A stretch of 57,134 nt of DNA from Methanobacteriota archaeon (GCA_023396365.1 JAEWWL010000035.1:1-57134); one strand, 5' to 3'; shown: positions 18,012-28,133, counted from the first letter of the stretch. Made by a program: numbers and translations. The notes: generated from the letters alone by a model not told the origin.

Positions 18012-18722
18012 TTAAGGATTTGAAATGTTATTCTCAAGCCAGAGCCTCAGATACTTAAGCTGCTCTTTTGTATGGAAATAATGCTCTCCTCCATTCATAA
18101 CATCGAGTCTGCTATGATTTCGGTTCGCAAAATCCAAAATTTCATCCTTTTGAACAAGTGTGTCTTTAGAGCCATAAAGAATAAATGAGGGCCTGTCCCA
18201 TCTGCCAGCAGGATGGGATTGTACATGGCTGTAGTAATTCCAGCTGAATATTTCTCCGGTATTCGTTTTGATTTCTCCTTCATCTCTTAGCCTTTCCTCA
18301 CCGATGCCGGCTTCAGTCATCATGGTTTTTATGAGACGCTCCATATCAAAGACAGGTGATAAAAACAAACATCTTTCAAGTGGAAAATTCCTTAATGAAA
18401 TTATGCTGAAGTAAACGCCCATACTGCATGCAAAAAGACTGATGCTCTCTGAAATAGTTTGTGCATAATTTGCAACAGCAAAAATATCTCTGATGCAGTT
18501 TTGGGCGCTGCATGGATAATCACTGTTTTTTCTATCACCGTGCTGTGGCAAATCAAAGCTGAGAACCTGATATCCTTTTAAGGCAGCCTCTTTAGCAAGA
18601 ATTTCAATTGGCACATCATCCTTGCAGGACATATTTCCATGGACTGCAATTATTAGTTTCTTCTCAGGCTTTCCCCATAAAACCGAAGGGATATTTTCAA
18701 TATAAAAATTCTGTTTAATCAT
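18012..18722 (-). CDS. Alpha/beta hydrolase
   Basis: A 236-residue serine-hydrolase fold: an oxyanion-region IIAVHGN, VLSFDLPQHGDR, the nucleophile elbow LFACSMGVYFS (Ser in CSMG), the acid loop FILYGSKDTLVQ and the histidine in GGEHYFHT. The elbow is A-C-S-M-G rather than strict GxSxG. Substrate unknown. It is a single gene, divergent from the secreted propeller-like gene, sharing a very short intergenic region. Confidence 0.8.
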   Translation of the reverse strand: MIKQNFYIENIPSVLWGKPEKKLIIAVHGNMSCKDDVPIEILAKEAALKGYQVLSFDLPQHGDRKNSDYPCSAQNCIRDIFAVANYAQTISESISLFACSMGVYFSIISLRNFPLERCLFLSPVFDMERLIKTMMTEAGIGEERLRDEGEIKTNTGEIFSWNYYSHVQSHPAGRWDRPSFILYGSKDTLVQKDEILDFANRNHSRLDVMNGGEHYFHTKEQLKYLRLWLENNISNP

Positions 18723-18938
18723 AAATTTATCCTCATGCGGGCAGTATTATTTGCCTCATTTTATCTTTATTTTATCCTGCACCTGAAGATTATTGTTCTG
18801 CAAAATATATATTATCAGAAAAACCTAAATTATCAGTTTATCAGCGGGAGCGGCAGAAGAATTATTTGTACTATTCCGGATTGGAATAGATTATTTCAGA
18901 TAGCCGCTTTTGCCGGAATTTCGGATGGTGATTTATCG

Positions 18939-20153
18939 ATGAATACGAAATCATGGAAATATATTGCTGCATTTGTGTTTTTGATTATGGCAGCTTCAGC
19001 AGTATCTGCTGCATCAGCTCCTGCAGCAGATGATGCCGGACCCTTATATGAATGGATTAAAGAATTCTCACCAGATAATGGTTCAGTAAACACTGTATGG
19101 CAGCTTTTGGATAATAGTTATGTTGCCGGGGGAAATAATAACGGCAGAATCCTTATAGGAATTTCAGAATCAGGAGTATTAGAGTGGGAAAAAAGCATTC
19201 CCGGCGGGGATGAAAACGGTTCTGTAAAGTTCGTAGAGGAGTCTTTAACAGGCGGTCTTTATATCTTCACTGACGGGGAAAATCTCATGAAAACTTCCGT
19301 TGCCGGTGATGTGGAGTGGACATTTCATCAGCCGTTTGGTGTTGTAAACTCAGTTGAAATTTCCGGTTCCGGATATGTTTTATTGGGCGGTGATTATTAT
19401 CAGGCATTCCTTACTCTTGTAAGCCCCGAAGGTAATGAGGTCTGGAATAAAACTATTGAGAGCTCTCAAGGAGGAGGTCAGCTGAGAATAACTTCTGTTC
19501 AGAATACTAATGACGGGAGTTTTATTGTCGCCGGATACATCAATCCGATAATTTATACAGGAAAATACTGTGGTTTCGCCATGAAAATCAATCCTGACGG
19601 AGACATTGTTTGGGAAAAGCAGTATGGTTATGACAATTCTGCAATGATAATTACAATAACTCCGCTTGATGACGGAAGTTTTGCAGCAGGTCTTGTTGAG
19701 ATAACTGAGGCTGAAATTTCGATGACAGAGGATAATTCTGCATATGCTCCTTCAATCCTTATTATTGATGAAAACGGCAGTGAGATTTTAAAATATGAAG
19801 TCTCTGGTGCCGAGGTTATCTATTATATCAAAGGGGCGGCTGACGGAGGGTATTATCTTTTAGCAAGCAGATACAATGCATTGTCGGACTTTACTGATTT
19901 CATGCTCATAAAGACAGACTCAAAGGCGCAAACTCTGTGGACAAAGAATTTCGGCGAAACCAGAATATCCTCTCTTCAGACTGCGTCAGATGGCGGGCTT
20001 GTTCTTTGTGGAATCGATGAAAATACAAAAAAAGGAGCAATAATAAAAACCGCACCTGACTGTGATAATACAAATAAAACTCCCGGTTTTGGAATTATTG
20101 CAGCGCTAATCTCTGTCTTCTGTGCAGCCTTTAATTGCAGGCTGAAAAAATAA
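18939..20153 (+). CDS. Secreted beta-propeller-like surface protein with C-terminal anchor
   Basis: The start at 18939 gives a typical signal peptide (MNTKSWKYIAAFVFLIMAAS, cleavage near SAASA) and is preceded by GGTGAT; the frame upstream to 18735 is noncoding in character. The 404-residue protein has repeating blocks such as EWEKSIPGGDENGSV, EVWNKTIESSQGG and DIVWEKQYGYDNSAM, each W-x-K-x plus G-rich loop. This pattern is typical of archaeal delta-60/PQQ-like propellers. The C-terminus TPGFGIIAAL plus a hydrophobic helix and RLKK resembles a PGF-CTERM archaeosortase signal. Probably cell-surface; ligand unknown. Confidence 0.78.
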   Translation: MNTKSWKYIAAFVFLIMAASAVSAASAPAADDAGPLYEWIKEFSPDNGSVNTVWQLLDNSYVAGGNNNGRILIGISESGVLEWEKSIPGGDENGSVKFVEESLTGGLYIFTDGENLMKTSVAGDVEWTFHQPFGVVNSVEISGSGYVLLGGDYYQAFLTLVSPEGNEVWNKTIESSQGGGQLRITSVQNTNDGSFIVAGYINPIIYTGKYCGFAMKINPDGDIVWEKQYGYDNSAMIITITPLDDGSFAAGLVEITEAEISMTEDNSAYAPSILIIDENGSEILKYEVSGAEVIYYIKGAADGGYYLLASRYNALSDFTDFMLIKTDSKAQTLWTKNFGETRISSLQTASDGGLVLCGIDENTKKGAIIKTAPDCDNTNKTPGFGIIAALISVFCAAFNCRLKK

Positions 20154-20825
20154 AGAATAATCTAAAAACAAAAATTAAATAAAAATTATTTGGATTAATA
20201 AAAATCTTTTTTTTGATTAACTTTAGATCTGAAAATTAAATTAAACCGGCCGAATCCATTCAGCTAAAAAAAGTTCATTTAAAAAAACCTGTTTTGAAAG
20301 GTTTAGGAGTGTTAAAAACCGGATTTTTAAAAAATCCGAAAATAAATGGCAGGCTTGTGGTGAGAGCCTGCCTGTTGTTAAGGTGAAATGAGGTTTATTT
20401 TTAGTACGTGTGTTTTTGATTTGCAATTATGGGGCAATTCTTGTCTGGTTTATCTGCCTTTCCGGAAAACATCCTTTTTCTCAGCAGAGAGGTATTGTTC
20501 TGCTGATTTTTTATTGAATCCCTGGTAGTGTTGCATTCTGCGGGTTTCGGGAGGAAATTATGGATGTTTTTTTGGATTATTCTTGAGTTACGGAATATGT
20601 GCCTTAATTTAGGATATTTTCCGGAGGCGCAATCAACTTCTGCATTTGGTTTTAAGCCGGATGCCTTAAAAGACACCGGGGATAAGGATACGGGGGTTGT
20701 GATCTTTATCCTGCTGCCTGCAACTGTCTGAATTTTGCAGGTTTTTGTAGAGGTTTTTCCAGAGCCTAAAAAACCGGTCTGGTATTGCAAATAATATGTG
20801 TCAGTTAAAGTATTTAAATTTTTGT
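20154..20825. other. Intergenic region of ~670 bp, no gene supported
   Basis: A minus-strand frame at 20401-20790 (129 codons) and a smaller opposite one overlap each other; neither shows motifs or a ribosome-binding site. A TATA-like TATTTAAATT at 20811-20820 probably drives the downstream HTH-PAS gene. Confidence 0.4.
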
Positions 20826-20856
20826 CTCAATGCTTAGCAATGAGTACTGCATTGAG
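20826..20856. promoter_or_regulatory. Inverted repeat in the HTH-PAS gene promoter
   Basis: Exact 8-base arms CTCAATGC (20826-20833) and GCATTGAG (20849-20856) flank 15 bases, directly downstream of a TATA-like box (20811-20820) and around the expected transcription start. As the following gene begins with a helix-turn-helix, this is a candidate autoregulatory operator. Confidence 0.45.
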
Positions 20857-20924
20857 TGAGTCATTAACCCGGGCAATAACGAAAGCAATAAGTAATGCTT
20901 TGTAATAACCTAAATCAGTACAAT

Positions 20925-22619
20925 ATGGACAATTACGCAGATGAGCTCTCCTGCATCATTAACACACTAAAGGAAAATCCGCGTGGCCTTTCTGTAACGG
21001 ATATTGCGGCAAAAATAGGTGTTAACAGAAATACAGTTTCAAGATATCTTGACATGCTGAGAATATCCGGACAGGTGGATATGAAAACCTATGGAAAAGC
21101 CAAGGTTTTTTTTATATCCCAGCGTGCGCCGATATCTGCGATGATAAATTTTTCATCAGACATGGTATGTGTAATTGACAGTGAATTTAAAATTGTTCAG
21201 GTGAATGATTCCTTCTGCAATCTTCTCAATGTAGAGCAAAGCGGCGTAATAGGAAAAGAGCTCAGGAATTCCCCGCTTGTCGGTTTTGATCACCCCCTGA
21301 TAAATGAGAGAATGAAAAATGCTCTTGACGGTGAGGAGACAGTTGATGAAATAAAAATTGTCCGTATTGATGAAGAGCGCTTCTACAGAATAAGAATAAT
21401 CCCTACTGTTTTAAACGACTCATCACCGGGAATTACGGTCATGCTTGAGGATACAACAAAGGAGCATCGTGCCCGTCAGGCGATTGAAGAGAGTGAGCAC
21501 AATTTCAGATCCTTAGTAGAAGAGATAAACGATGCAATCTGGAATATTAATCCTGAAGGAGTTTTCCTTTATGCAAGCCCGAGAACAGAGGACATTTTAA
21601 GAATCCCTACTGATTCTATAATCGGAAAATCACTATTTGATTACATAAATGAAGCCTCGACCCGGCTTTTTAAAGATGCCATGGTCACAGCCAAAAATGA
21701 GGGCCGGGCAGAACTTATAGATTGCACATTAAACGGGGCATCAGGGAATAACATCAGGATTGAGGTGAGCATCTGCCCGAGGTTTGATGAACTGGGCTAT
21801 CTTACAGGGTACCGGATTGTAAGCCGTGATATATCCGCAAGAGAAGATGCAATGAACAGCCTATTTAAGTGGAAATCCTTTTTAAATTCAATTGTTCAGA
21901 ACATCCCTGCCATGGTTTTGGTAAAAGAGGTCAGAAATGGTACATACATCTTTTTTAACAGGGCAGCCGAGAACTTTTTTGGACTGAACGGAGATTGTTC
22001 GGTTGGGAAGATGGGCTGCGAGCTTTTTGCCGATAAAGTAACTGAGCATTTTGTTTCAGGAGACAGGGAGGTTGCATCAACAAAAGAGCCTGTTAACCTT
22101 CCTGAGTTTGCTGCAAAATCAGAATCGGGAATCTTGAGGGTTTTAAAAGTCCGAAAAGTCCCTATATTCGGACCTGAAAAAAGTCTTGAATACATAATGA
22201 CAATTGCCGAGGATGTAACCGAGCAGAAGCGCGCCGAAGAGGAGATAATTGCACAGCGTGATCAGGCGCAAAGCTATCTTGATGTTGCCGGAGTTATGAT
22301 AGCTGTTGTAAACAGAAAAGGAATGATAGAGAGCCTGAATAAAAAGGGTCTGGCGCTTTTGGGCTATAGAGAAGATGAGATTTCGGGTGCAGACTGGTTT
22401 TTGACTGTTGTTCCTGAGAGTATACGTGAAAATCTGCGGACAGGCTTTTTCCAGGCAATAAATGGCGGCTGCATTCCGCGTTCAGGTGAGAAAGGCAAAC
22501 TTCTTCGAAAGGATGGAACAGAAACCGGAGTATTCTGGCACAACACATTTCTTAAAAATGCAAAAGGGGAAATTTATGCAATGGTATCCTCTGCATCAGA
22601 AAGAACGGATGCATCCTGA
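20925..22619 (+). CDS. HTH-PAS multi-domain transcriptional regulator
   Basis: From the ATG at 20925 (MDNYADEL) the protein has 564 residues; an ATG ten codons earlier (20895) is possible and neither has a clear ribosome-binding site. Residues ~5-60 are a winged helix (LSVTDIAAKIGVNRNTVSRYLDML). Four PAS domains follow (starting near MVCVIDSEF, FRSLVEEINDAIW, FLNSIVQNIPAMV and SYLDVAGVMIAVV), with PAC-like ends such as YRIVSRDISARE and MTIAEDVTEQKRAEEE. No histidine-kinase core is present. It is therefore a one-component sensor-regulator of the kind expanded in Methanomicrobiales. Confidence 0.85.
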   Translation: MDNYADELSCIINTLKENPRGLSVTDIAAKIGVNRNTVSRYLDMLRISGQVDMKTYGKAKVFFISQRAPISAMINFSSDMVCVIDSEFKIVQVNDSFCNLLNVEQSGVIGKELRNSPLVGFDHPLINERMKNALDGEETVDEIKIVRIDEERFYRIRIIPTVLNDSSPGITVMLEDTTKEHRARQAIEESEHNFRSLVEEINDAIWNINPEGVFLYASPRTEDILRIPTDSIIGKSLFDYINEASTRLFKDAMVTAKNEGRAELIDCTLNGASGNNIRIEVSICPRFDELGYLTGYRIVSRDISAREDAMNSLFKWKSFLNSIVQNIPAMVLVKEVRNGTYIFFNRAAENFFGLNGDCSVGKMGCELFADKVTEHFVSGDREVASTKEPVNLPEFAAKSESGILRVLKVRKVPIFGPEKSLEYIMTIAEDVTEQKRAEEEIIAQRDQAQSYLDVAGVMIAVVNRKGMIESLNKKGLALLGYREDEISGADWFLTVVPESIRENLRTGFFQAINGGCIPRSGEKGKLLRKDGTETGVFWHNTFLKNAKGEIYAMVSSASERTDAS

Positions 22620-22778
22620 ATAAAAGATCGGAAATACCGATGCGGGAAAAATCCCGACGAAATAAATTTGAATGAGAAGCAACTTAAAGTCCCGTATATG
22701 CATTCCGGTATGATAAAGTAGGGAGTGAGCCTTTTAGTTTCTTACGACTCCTGAAATTTTGCCGGAGGTGGAAAAATA

Positions 22779-23768
22779 ATGCCAGAAAATAAAAAATTAT
22801 ACAAATTATTAATTGTGGCAGTGACTGCTTTTTTTGTATTATCAATTAATGCAGCAGCTGCTGATACCATTGCAAAAGGAGACACTGTGTTCATCAGCGG
22901 GACTGCAACCGGAGATCCGCAGCAGGGGCTGGCAGTCTGGGTTTTCGGGACAAATTACTGGACACGCGAAACGAAGTCTTTTTTGGGAAAAGAATTTGAA
23001 TATGAAATTTCAGGCAGCAAAACTGAAAACATGGCAGAAGGAGAATATTTCTGCATCGTTCAGCATCCAATGTACAACGGCGTCTTTGATGCAGATTTGT
23101 CCACATCGCCGTCAGGACAAACCACTGTTGCTTCATCGTCAGGCAATTCTTTTGTAATTGACGGGGCTGGAAAACTTCAGGGGCGCTCAGCTGCCTATGC
23201 ACTAATGAAGATGCTTGACTCTCCTGACATCGACGATACCTATATTTTTACCGAATTTACCTTGTCAGCTCCATGGATTTTATTTACGCCGGAAAAAACT
23301 TACTATGCAGGCGATGTTATTATGATTTCCGGAAGCACAAACATTGCCGCCGGTGAGAAGCTTTTATATGAAGTTTACTCCGCCTCCTTTGAGCCCTCAC
23401 AAAAGAGCAGATCCTCAGAATTTTCAGGAGCGAGCGGATATACAGAAGTTTGGCCATCATCAGGGGAGAACAGATGGCAGTTTCAGATTGATACAGGGAA
23501 TATGAATCCTGATATGTATCTTGTTAAAATATCACGTGATGATGGATCTGCTGCATATTCTGCTGAATTTACACTTGAAAAAGAAAGGCCGCCGCATGTT
23601 GCAGAGGAGACGACAGCTTTTTCAGATAATGGGCCGTCTGCAGAAGAATCCGCCTCTGAAAATTTGTCAGGCGAAGAGAAGACTCCTTCTGCAGGTGCCG
23701 GAGTTTTCTCAATATTCATCTCTTTGGGATTTGCTTTTGCTTTTTTCATATGCAGAAAGGGAAGATAA
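22779..23768 (+). CDS. Secreted surface protein with methanogen Ig-like repeats
   Basis: 329 residues: signal peptide (KLLIVAVTAFFVLSINAAAA), then two beta-sandwich repeats. The first is around IAKGDTVFISGTATGDPQQGLAVWVFGTNYW...YFCIVQHPMYNGVFD, the second around YYAGDVIMISGSTNIAAGEKL...FSGASGYTEVW. I recall this arrangement from Methanomicrobiales surface proteins that also carry DUF3821. A Ser/Glu/Thr-rich linker precedes a C-terminal hydrophobic helix and CRKGR, so it is probably wall-anchored. GGAGGTG precedes the start. Confidence 0.78.
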   Translation: MPENKKLYKLLIVAVTAFFVLSINAAAADTIAKGDTVFISGTATGDPQQGLAVWVFGTNYWTRETKSFLGKEFEYEISGSKTENMAEGEYFCIVQHPMYNGVFDADLSTSPSGQTTVASSSGNSFVIDGAGKLQGRSAAYALMKMLDSPDIDDTYIFTEFTLSAPWILFTPEKTYYAGDVIMISGSTNIAAGEKLLYEVYSASFEPSQKSRSSEFSGASGYTEVWPSSGENRWQFQIDTGNMNPDMYLVKISRDDGSAAYSAEFTLEKERPPHVAEETTAFSDNGPSAEESASENLSGEEKTPSAGAGVFSIFISLGFAFAFFICRKGR

Positions 23769-23860
23769 TTTTCTTCTGATAAATCTTTTTTTTCAGATAT
23801 TCTTTGCCTGAATTTACATTCAGGACTATTTTATTACCAATAAAGACCAATTTCAAAGAC

Positions 23861-25519
23861 ATGGTTCACAGGCTCAGGCGGTACAGACAGATAGCTGATG
23901 TAATGGTCAAATACGGATTTGGTATCTTTTTGGATGAGATTGACCCTGATGCGTCAAGAAGAAAAAAACTTTTTAAGAAAACTGTTGTCGACAACCGCTC
24001 GGTTAATGAAAGAATGAGGCTTGCACTTGAAGAGCTTGGGCCAACAGCAGTAAAATTCGGCCAGATGGCAGCCTCTAATGCCGATTCACTGCCCCCTGAA
24101 CTTATTGAGGAGCTTAAAAAACTGCATGACAATGTAAAGCCTGTTCCTTTTGATGTTCTTCTCCCGATAATTGAGAAATTTTGCGGGCCTGTTGATGAAA
24201 CATTCGAATATTTCGAGAAAACCCCTGTTGCCGCGGCCTCAATAGGGCAGGTGCACCGTGCAGTTTTAAAGGACGGAACAGTTGTTGCCATAAAAATTCA
24301 GCGCCCTGATATATCAGAAAAGATTGAGACTGACACTGCAATCATTGAGAATATGGCAAGGCGGTTTGAGAAGGTAAACCCCGCCCTTCGCGCCTACAAC
24401 CTGACGGGAATGGTCGGGGATTTCTCGAAGATGATGAAAAGGGAGCTTGACTATATCGCTGAAGGTAAAAATGCCGATATTTTCAGGCGAAATTTTAAGG
24501 ATCATCCTGATATAAAATTCCCGAAGATTTACTGGGAGTACTCCGGTTCAAAGCTTTTGATGATGGAGTATATTGAAGGAATAAGGGTTGATGATGTTGA
24601 AGGAATAAAAATTATCGGGCATGATCCTAAAAAATATGCAGACCTTGGATTTTTAACATATCTGAAGATGATATTTGAAGACGGGTTTTTTCATATCGAT
24701 CCGCATGCCGGAAATGTATTTGTCACACTGGATGGAAAGCTTGCATTTATAGATCTTGGCGCAATCGCTGTCATCCGCCCTGAGAGAAGGCACACTTTCA
24801 TAAAACTTCTTTTGGCAATCGTTGATACTGATGTTGATGCAATTATCGAGTCATTTAAAAAACTGGGTGTCAGAATTGATGATGATGATCTGGATGAGAT
24901 AAAAGACCAGCTCTATTATGCACTTTTTGATTCCGAAGGCTTTGAGCTTTCAACAGTTGATGCAAAAAGCTCCTTAAACAGCATTCCTGATGTACTGAAC
25001 CGGTATCAGATTCAGATTCCAGGAACATTAATGTCTCTTTTAAAGGTCATCATGATGGTGATAGGTCTTGGTCAGACACTGGATCCAAAGTTTAATTTCT
25101 ATGACAAAGCAAGGCCTTATCTTTCTGAGATAATTAAAATGCAGTATTTTTCGCCGCAGAGCTTTAAGAAGACATCACATACGCTGATGGAGAGTATGGA
25201 CAGCATAATGAAGCTTCCAAAAATATTCAACAGGACGATGAACAAATGGGCGGCCGGAAAATTCCAGATCGATATTGTTGCAAAGGATGTTGAAAGGCTC
25301 TCGGACACAATCGAAAAGGCAACAGATAAGATTCTGATGGGTATTGTTGCATCGGCGCTTGTTATTGGTGCATCTATTGTGATGTATTCAGCTGATTTTG
25401 AATATTCAGCGTGGCTTATGTATTTTACGGTTGCAATCTATTTCGCTGCTTTTGCAATAGGGCTTGCAACAATTATCAAAGTTCTTTTTATATCCCCTTC
25501 GATAAAAAAGAGAAACTGA
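23861..25519 (+). CDS. AarF/ABC1/UbiB family protein kinase-like ATPase
   Basis: I use the ATG at 23861 (MVHRLRRYRQIADVMVKYGFG), giving 552 residues; a TTG at 23804 would add 19 residues. Family landmarks are the KxGQ motif (VKFGQMAASNADSLP), the alanine-rich loop AAASIGQVHRA, AIKIQRPD with the ATP-binding lysine, the HIDPHAGN catalytic segment and IDLGA. Two C-terminal hydrophobic helices suggest membrane association. In bacteria and mitochondria UbiB/Coq8 supports ubiquinone synthesis; methanogens lack ubiquinone, so an isoprenoid lipid-related role is only a guess. Confidence 0.9.
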   Translation: MVHRLRRYRQIADVMVKYGFGIFLDEIDPDASRRKKLFKKTVVDNRSVNERMRLALEELGPTAVKFGQMAASNADSLPPELIEELKKLHDNVKPVPFDVLLPIIEKFCGPVDETFEYFEKTPVAAASIGQVHRAVLKDGTVVAIKIQRPDISEKIETDTAIIENMARRFEKVNPALRAYNLTGMVGDFSKMMKRELDYIAEGKNADIFRRNFKDHPDIKFPKIYWEYSGSKLLMMEYIEGIRVDDVEGIKIIGHDPKKYADLGFLTYLKMIFEDGFFHIDPHAGNVFVTLDGKLAFIDLGAIAVIRPERRHTFIKLLLAIVDTDVDAIIESFKKLGVRIDDDDLDEIKDQLYYALFDSEGFELSTVDAKSSLNSIPDVLNRYQIQIPGTLMSLLKVIMMVIGLGQTLDPKFNFYDKARPYLSEIIKMQYFSPQSFKKTSHTLMESMDSIMKLPKIFNRTMNKWAAGKFQIDIVAKDVERLSDTIEKATDKILMGIVASALVIGASIVMYSADFEYSAWLMYFTVAIYFAAFAIGLATIIKVLFISPSIKKRN

Positions 25520-25942
25520 ATAAATTTTTAAAAATTTTTACATTTTTTTACACGTTTTTTTAATTATAGCACTTATTTCAATAGTTAAAGTTGTATTTTC
25601 AGAGAAGGTATTATTTAAATGAACAGCCTTAATCTCTGCTGAAGGCGTTGTTTTTCTTTATCATCCAAAAAGATTGTTAGTTTTTTTAGCTGATTGAATT
25701 TTTGTGTTTTTTTTTTAAAAAAATAGATTCATATAATAAACTTTAAATATGGTGATAAAATAATCTGACTAATAAAGATAATTCGTCGCTCACCTGAAAA
25801 TATCATCCTAAAATGCGATGGTTTTTCCGGCAGTAAAAAAATTTTAGAAAAGAGGATGAAATATCCAATTTAAGACTGTCCTGGCGGAATGTTTCAGGCA
25901 GAAGAAAGCAGCTTCGTTTATTAAGGGGGGGGAGTTTCTTTA
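25520..25942. other. 423 bp intergenic region, no gene seen
   Basis: AT-rich T-run-containing DNA after the UbiB-like gene, then the promoter of the receiver-PAS gene, which ends in a strong purine-rich ribosome-binding site (GGGGGGGGAG). A short GCCTT/AAGGC hairpin at about 25625-25646 is weak. Confidence 0.4.
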
Positions 25943-26875
25943 ATGGCTGATGCAAAAGTTCTGATTGTAGAAGACGAGGTGATTGTCGCAATGGGCCTTG
26001 AAAGATCGCTTGGATCTTTCGGCTATGATGTTGTCGGCCTTGCAACAAAAGGTGAGGATGCTGTAAGAATGGCAGGCGAACTTATGCCGGACCTTGCGCT
26101 GATAGATATAAATCTTGAGGACAATATTGACGGAATTGATGTTGCTGAAAGGATAGGTGAGAAATGGGATATTCCTGTTGTCTATCTTACATCATACACT
26201 GGAGATGAAACACTAACCCGGGCGATTCAGACAAATCCTTATGGTTATCTGACAAAACCGGCAAGGCCAAGGGAGATTTATACAACAATTGAAACAGTTC
26301 TTCAAAAGCACCGGGCAATAAAAGCGGAAAAAGCTCTTGAGTCTGACAAGCAGAGATTTGTATCAGTCATGGATTCTGTTCCGCTGCCTTTGTGCATAAT
26401 TTCTTCCGGAGTTCAGAATTCAAGTCTTAAGGTATCTTATGCAAACAGGAGATTTATACAAAAAACAGGAATGGATTTTTCTGAAATATCAGGATTAAAT
26501 CCGGAAATTCTCCTTGGATATGACTTTTCTGAATTATCATCAGGAGAATTTGAAGATGAATATCCCGGGTACAGCGGCGCACTTAAAACTTCTGACCACG
26601 GTCTTGTTCCCGGGAAATTGTTTGTCGGTGCATCTTTACTAAACGGCGAAAAATTTTTTGTAGCGATTTTTATTGAGAGTGATAAAAAATCAGCAGGAGG
26701 TTCTGATAAAGCGCCGGATGAATTCCCTGAAAAGATTAAAGACTTAATCAACTCCATAAAGCAGCCGGTTTCAGTAATAATTGCAGTATCGGGACTGGGC
26801 GGAGGAGTTGAGCTTGAAGAAATATCTTCAAATGCAGAGAAGATACAGAGTATAATCTCAGAATTTGAGCAGTAG
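25943..26875 (+). CDS. Response regulator with receiver and PAS-like domains
   Basis: 310 residues. The receiver domain (~1-120) has the acidic pair EDE (10-12), phospho-acceptor Asp55 (ALIDINLED), the switch Thr in VVYLTSYTG and Lys in LTKPA. Residues ~135-245 look like a PAS domain (FVSVMDSVPLPLCII). A C-terminal helical stretch ~260-310 (KIKDLINSIKQPVSVI, then AEKIQSIISEFEQ) resembles a vestigial dimerisation helix pair. There is no kinase or DNA-binding output. A GGGGGAG ribosome-binding site is present. It presumably relays a signal from an unlinked kinase. Confidence 0.82.
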   Translation: MADAKVLIVEDEVIVAMGLERSLGSFGYDVVGLATKGEDAVRMAGELMPDLALIDINLEDNIDGIDVAERIGEKWDIPVVYLTSYTGDETLTRAIQTNPYGYLTKPARPREIYTTIETVLQKHRAIKAEKALESDKQRFVSVMDSVPLPLCIISSGVQNSSLKVSYANRRFIQKTGMDFSEISGLNPEILLGYDFSELSSGEFEDEYPGYSGALKTSDHGLVPGKLFVGASLLNGEKFFVAIFIESDKKSAGGSDKAPDEFPEKIKDLINSIKQPVSVIIAVSGLGGGVELEEISSNAEKIQSIISEFEQ

Positions 26876-26983
26876 CAATATTTTTCTTTTTTTACCAGAT
26901 TCAGTCAGTTTTTTGGAAATGCTATTTAATGATAAAAAGCCAAGACTAAATCAACAACCTTTCCTTTAACAAGAGGTGATATC

Positions 26984-27529
26984 GTGGGAATAGAAGAGGC
27001 AAGAAGTGATCTTAATGCATATATCTCGTACATTGATGAGAATATGCCCAAAATCTCCGGAAGTGTCGGGCATCTGACAGCATCGATGCTTATAGGATTT
27101 AGGACAGGCCTTTATGACAGGGCAATAGGACGTGCAGACAGGATTTTAGAAAAAATAAAAGGCAATGATAAGCATAAAGCGCTTGTCTGCGCAGTCAAGA
27201 TAATCAGGACTCATTCAATTGAACTTCTTCCATCCCAGAAATCTATACGCTCTACTTTTAACTGGGAGGGAAACGATCCCACAAAGACATTTGGCGTAAA
27301 CCTTCCCGAAGAGACTGAGTGCCGGTTTTCAGGCGAAGACGAAAAATATTATGCAGTCAGGCTTAAAAAAGATGAGATTAAAGTCCCACAGGAGTTTCAG
27401 CGTGACAATGCCATGATACTTGCCTATACCTGTGCATACATTTCATCACCAGAGGACAGGCTTCCTCTTGAAGAGCAGGTTTTAGGTTATGTTCTCCAGA
27501 GGATAGAATATTATCAAAAGGAAGAATAA
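26984..27529 (+). CDS. Conserved-looking protein of unknown function
   Basis: 181 residues from a GTG start at 26984, chosen because GAGGTGAT lies just upstream. It is soluble, mostly helical and charged (GIEEARSDLNAYISYIDENMP at the start; LYDRAIGRADRILEKIKG; a C-terminal SSPEDRLPLEEQVLGYVLQRIEYYQ). I recognise no family. It lies between the receiver-PAS gene (same strand) and a convergent signalling pair. Confidence 0.65.
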   Translation: MGIEEARSDLNAYISYIDENMPKISGSVGHLTASMLIGFRTGLYDRAIGRADRILEKIKGNDKHKALVCAVKIIRTHSIELLPSQKSIRSTFNWEGNDPTKTFGVNLPEETECRFSGEDEKYYAVRLKKDEIKVPQEFQRDNAMILAYTCAYISSPEDRLPLEEQVLGYVLQRIEYYQKEE

Positions 27530-27557
27530 TAAAATCTTTTTAGGAAAAAATTATTTT

Positions 27558-28121
27558 TTATTGCTTTGGCATATTGTCGCCGTTTAAATTTATTACTTTG
27601 TCAGTAAATGTTACAATCTGGGCCATAATCTTTGGATCAAGACTGCTTTCTGCTGCGATGTAGATGCCTGAAAGATCCATTATTCTTAATTTGCTGGTTA
27701 TAAAATGCATAAATTTTGTAATATCTGTTGAAGGAAGATAAATCAGCATTGCATTAATAGAATCTATTACTATTGAGGGTTTTTTATCCATCATATCCTT
27801 TATTGTCTCAGAAACCGCAATAGAAAGGCCGGTCAGGTCAGAAGGATTGTTTATGAATCGGGTTTTGGAGGCGCCACTTTCAACACTCCCCATTGCAAAT
27901 TTTGAAATCGTGTCGATAAAAGTAATTTTCTCAACAGGAATTCCTCTTGATGCATAAAGTTCAGAAAGATATTTTGAAGGCTGGCTTACAGTGATTACTA
28001 TTACCTCACCGCACTTTGTGATGTTTTCCAAAAGGCCGATATTATTCTCTTTGAGGCGGTCCGGCGGGGAGAGTACAAGCCATATATGTGCATCTTTTTC
28101 AGAAATTTCAGGACAGTCCAT
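27558..28121 (-). CDS. KaiC/RecA-like protein lacking a P-loop (DUF835-type)
   Basis: 187 residues with a RecA-like pattern: strand IWLVLSPPDRLKENN where a Walker A loop would be expected but is not present, VIVITVSQPSKYLSELYA, and a Walker-B-like PSIVIDSINAMLIYLP, followed by IYIAAESSLDPKIMAQIVTFTDKVINL. Such degenerate KaiC/DUF835-like proteins are frequent partners of archaeal signalling proteins. It follows the PAS-GAF gene by 12 bases, so the two form an operon and probably interact. Confidence 0.6.
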   Translation of the reverse strand: MDCPEISEKDAHIWLVLSPPDRLKENNIGLLENITKCGEVIVITVSQPSKYLSELYASRGIPVEKITFIDTISKFAMGSVESGASKTRFINNPSDLTGLSIAVSETIKDMMDKKPSIVIDSINAMLIYLPSTDITKFMHFITSKLRIMDLSGIYIAAESSLDPKIMAQIVTFTDKVINLNGDNMPKQ

Positions 28122-28133
28122 TAAAAAAACCTC

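Noticed and set aside
20401..20790. Minus-strand 129-codon frame
   Set aside because: No motif, no ribosome-binding site, and an equally long opposite frame overlaps it; it covers a promoter region.
20925..22619. HTH-PAS protein as a histidine kinase
   Set aside because: No H-box or ATPase motifs; the protein ends after the fourth PAS domain.
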